A DNA stretch of 6,351 nt from Planctomycetota bacterium (lineage in GTDB: Bacteria > Planctomycetota > UBA1135 > GCA-002686595). The DNA is taken from positions 1 to 6,351 of the forward strand of contig JAKVCE010000085.1 in assembly GCA_022447405.1 (NCBI GenBank), in the 5' to 3' direction. Below the pieces are notes generated by a model, which ran no database searches, was not told where the DNA came from, and saw nothing but the letters and a program-made list of their open reading frames with translations. Below, piece after piece: positions 6,296-6,351 of this stretch. Position 1 is the stretch's first letter; every line of letters begins with the position of its first letter. The position numbers and the translations under genes were made by a program.

Positions 6296-6351
6296 GTGAC
6301 CAGACCTCCCGTCGTCGCCCACCGCGGCCTCGCCGCTAAGTATCCGGAGAA
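6296..6351 (+). CDS. Glycerophosphodiester phosphodiesterase family protein, N-terminus only (runs off window)
   Basis: The visible start reads M-T-R-P-P-V-V-A-H-R-G-L-A-A-K-Y-P-E, with a next codon beginning AA that may be Asn. This matches the GDPD signature: hydrophobic strand, H-R-G with the catalytic His and an Arg, then P-E-N near the start of the TIM-barrel domain. The enzyme would hydrolyse glycerophosphodiesters to glycerol-3-phosphate and an alcohol. The GTG start was chosen because it places H-R-G where most cytosolic members have it; GGTGGA stands close upstream. The frame stays open upstream to an ATG at 6209, which would add 29 residues of low-complexity, non-family sequence, so that start is less likely. 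Only about 18 codons are visible, so subfamily and localisation cannot be judged. Confidence 0.72.
   Translation, partial: MTRPPVVAHRGLAAKYPE

Overview
The window is GC-rich bacterial chromosomal DNA with tightly packed genes and little spacer. It suggests a deep-branching, GC-rich bacterium, most likely Planctomycetota or possibly Myxococcota. The reasons are the large putative ABC exporter permease of a type I associate with planctomycetes, a DUF2203 protein, and an RSAW-type inositol-monophosphatase homologue. This assignment is inference from protein style, not a database result.

Layout from left to right: (1) the C-terminal 221 residues of a plus-strand protein resembling pilus-biogenesis or surface-polymer proteins; (2) trxB on the minus strand, complete, whose stop codon overlaps the first gene's stop inside CTAG; (3) a 131-base divergent spacer holding a strong 12-bp GC-rich dyad; (4) a plus-strand pair, a DUF2203 protein and an inositol-monophosphatase-family phosphatase, joined by a 4-base GTGA overlap; (5) a minus-strand group that reads from right to left as a three-helix small membrane protein, a 155-base spacer with a mini-ORF, an ABC ATPase and its large permease; (6) a spacer of about 220 bases that is less GC-rich than the genes; (7) the first 18 or 19 codons of a plus-strand glycerophosphodiester phosphodiesterase that runs off the right edge.

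Functionally these are separate small units. TrxB supplies reduced thioredoxin from NADPH. The ATPase and permease form one ABC-2-like export complex. The phosphatase probably acts on a small phosphorylated metabolite and is translationally coupled to a DUF2203 protein of unknown role. Non-ATG starts are common: GTG for the phosphatase, small membrane protein and phosphodiesterase, TTG for the ATPase, and GTG or TTG for the permease. Both convergent gene pairs end inside short perfect palindromes, so no intergenic terminator is possible between them.

I saw no RNA genes, insertion sequences, CRISPR arrays or phage genes, and nothing that amounts to a clear new multigene system. The observations most worth a second look are the dyad between trxB and the DUF2203 gene, the unusual start region of the ABC operon, and an exact 15-bp in-frame tandem duplication in the last membrane helix of the permease.
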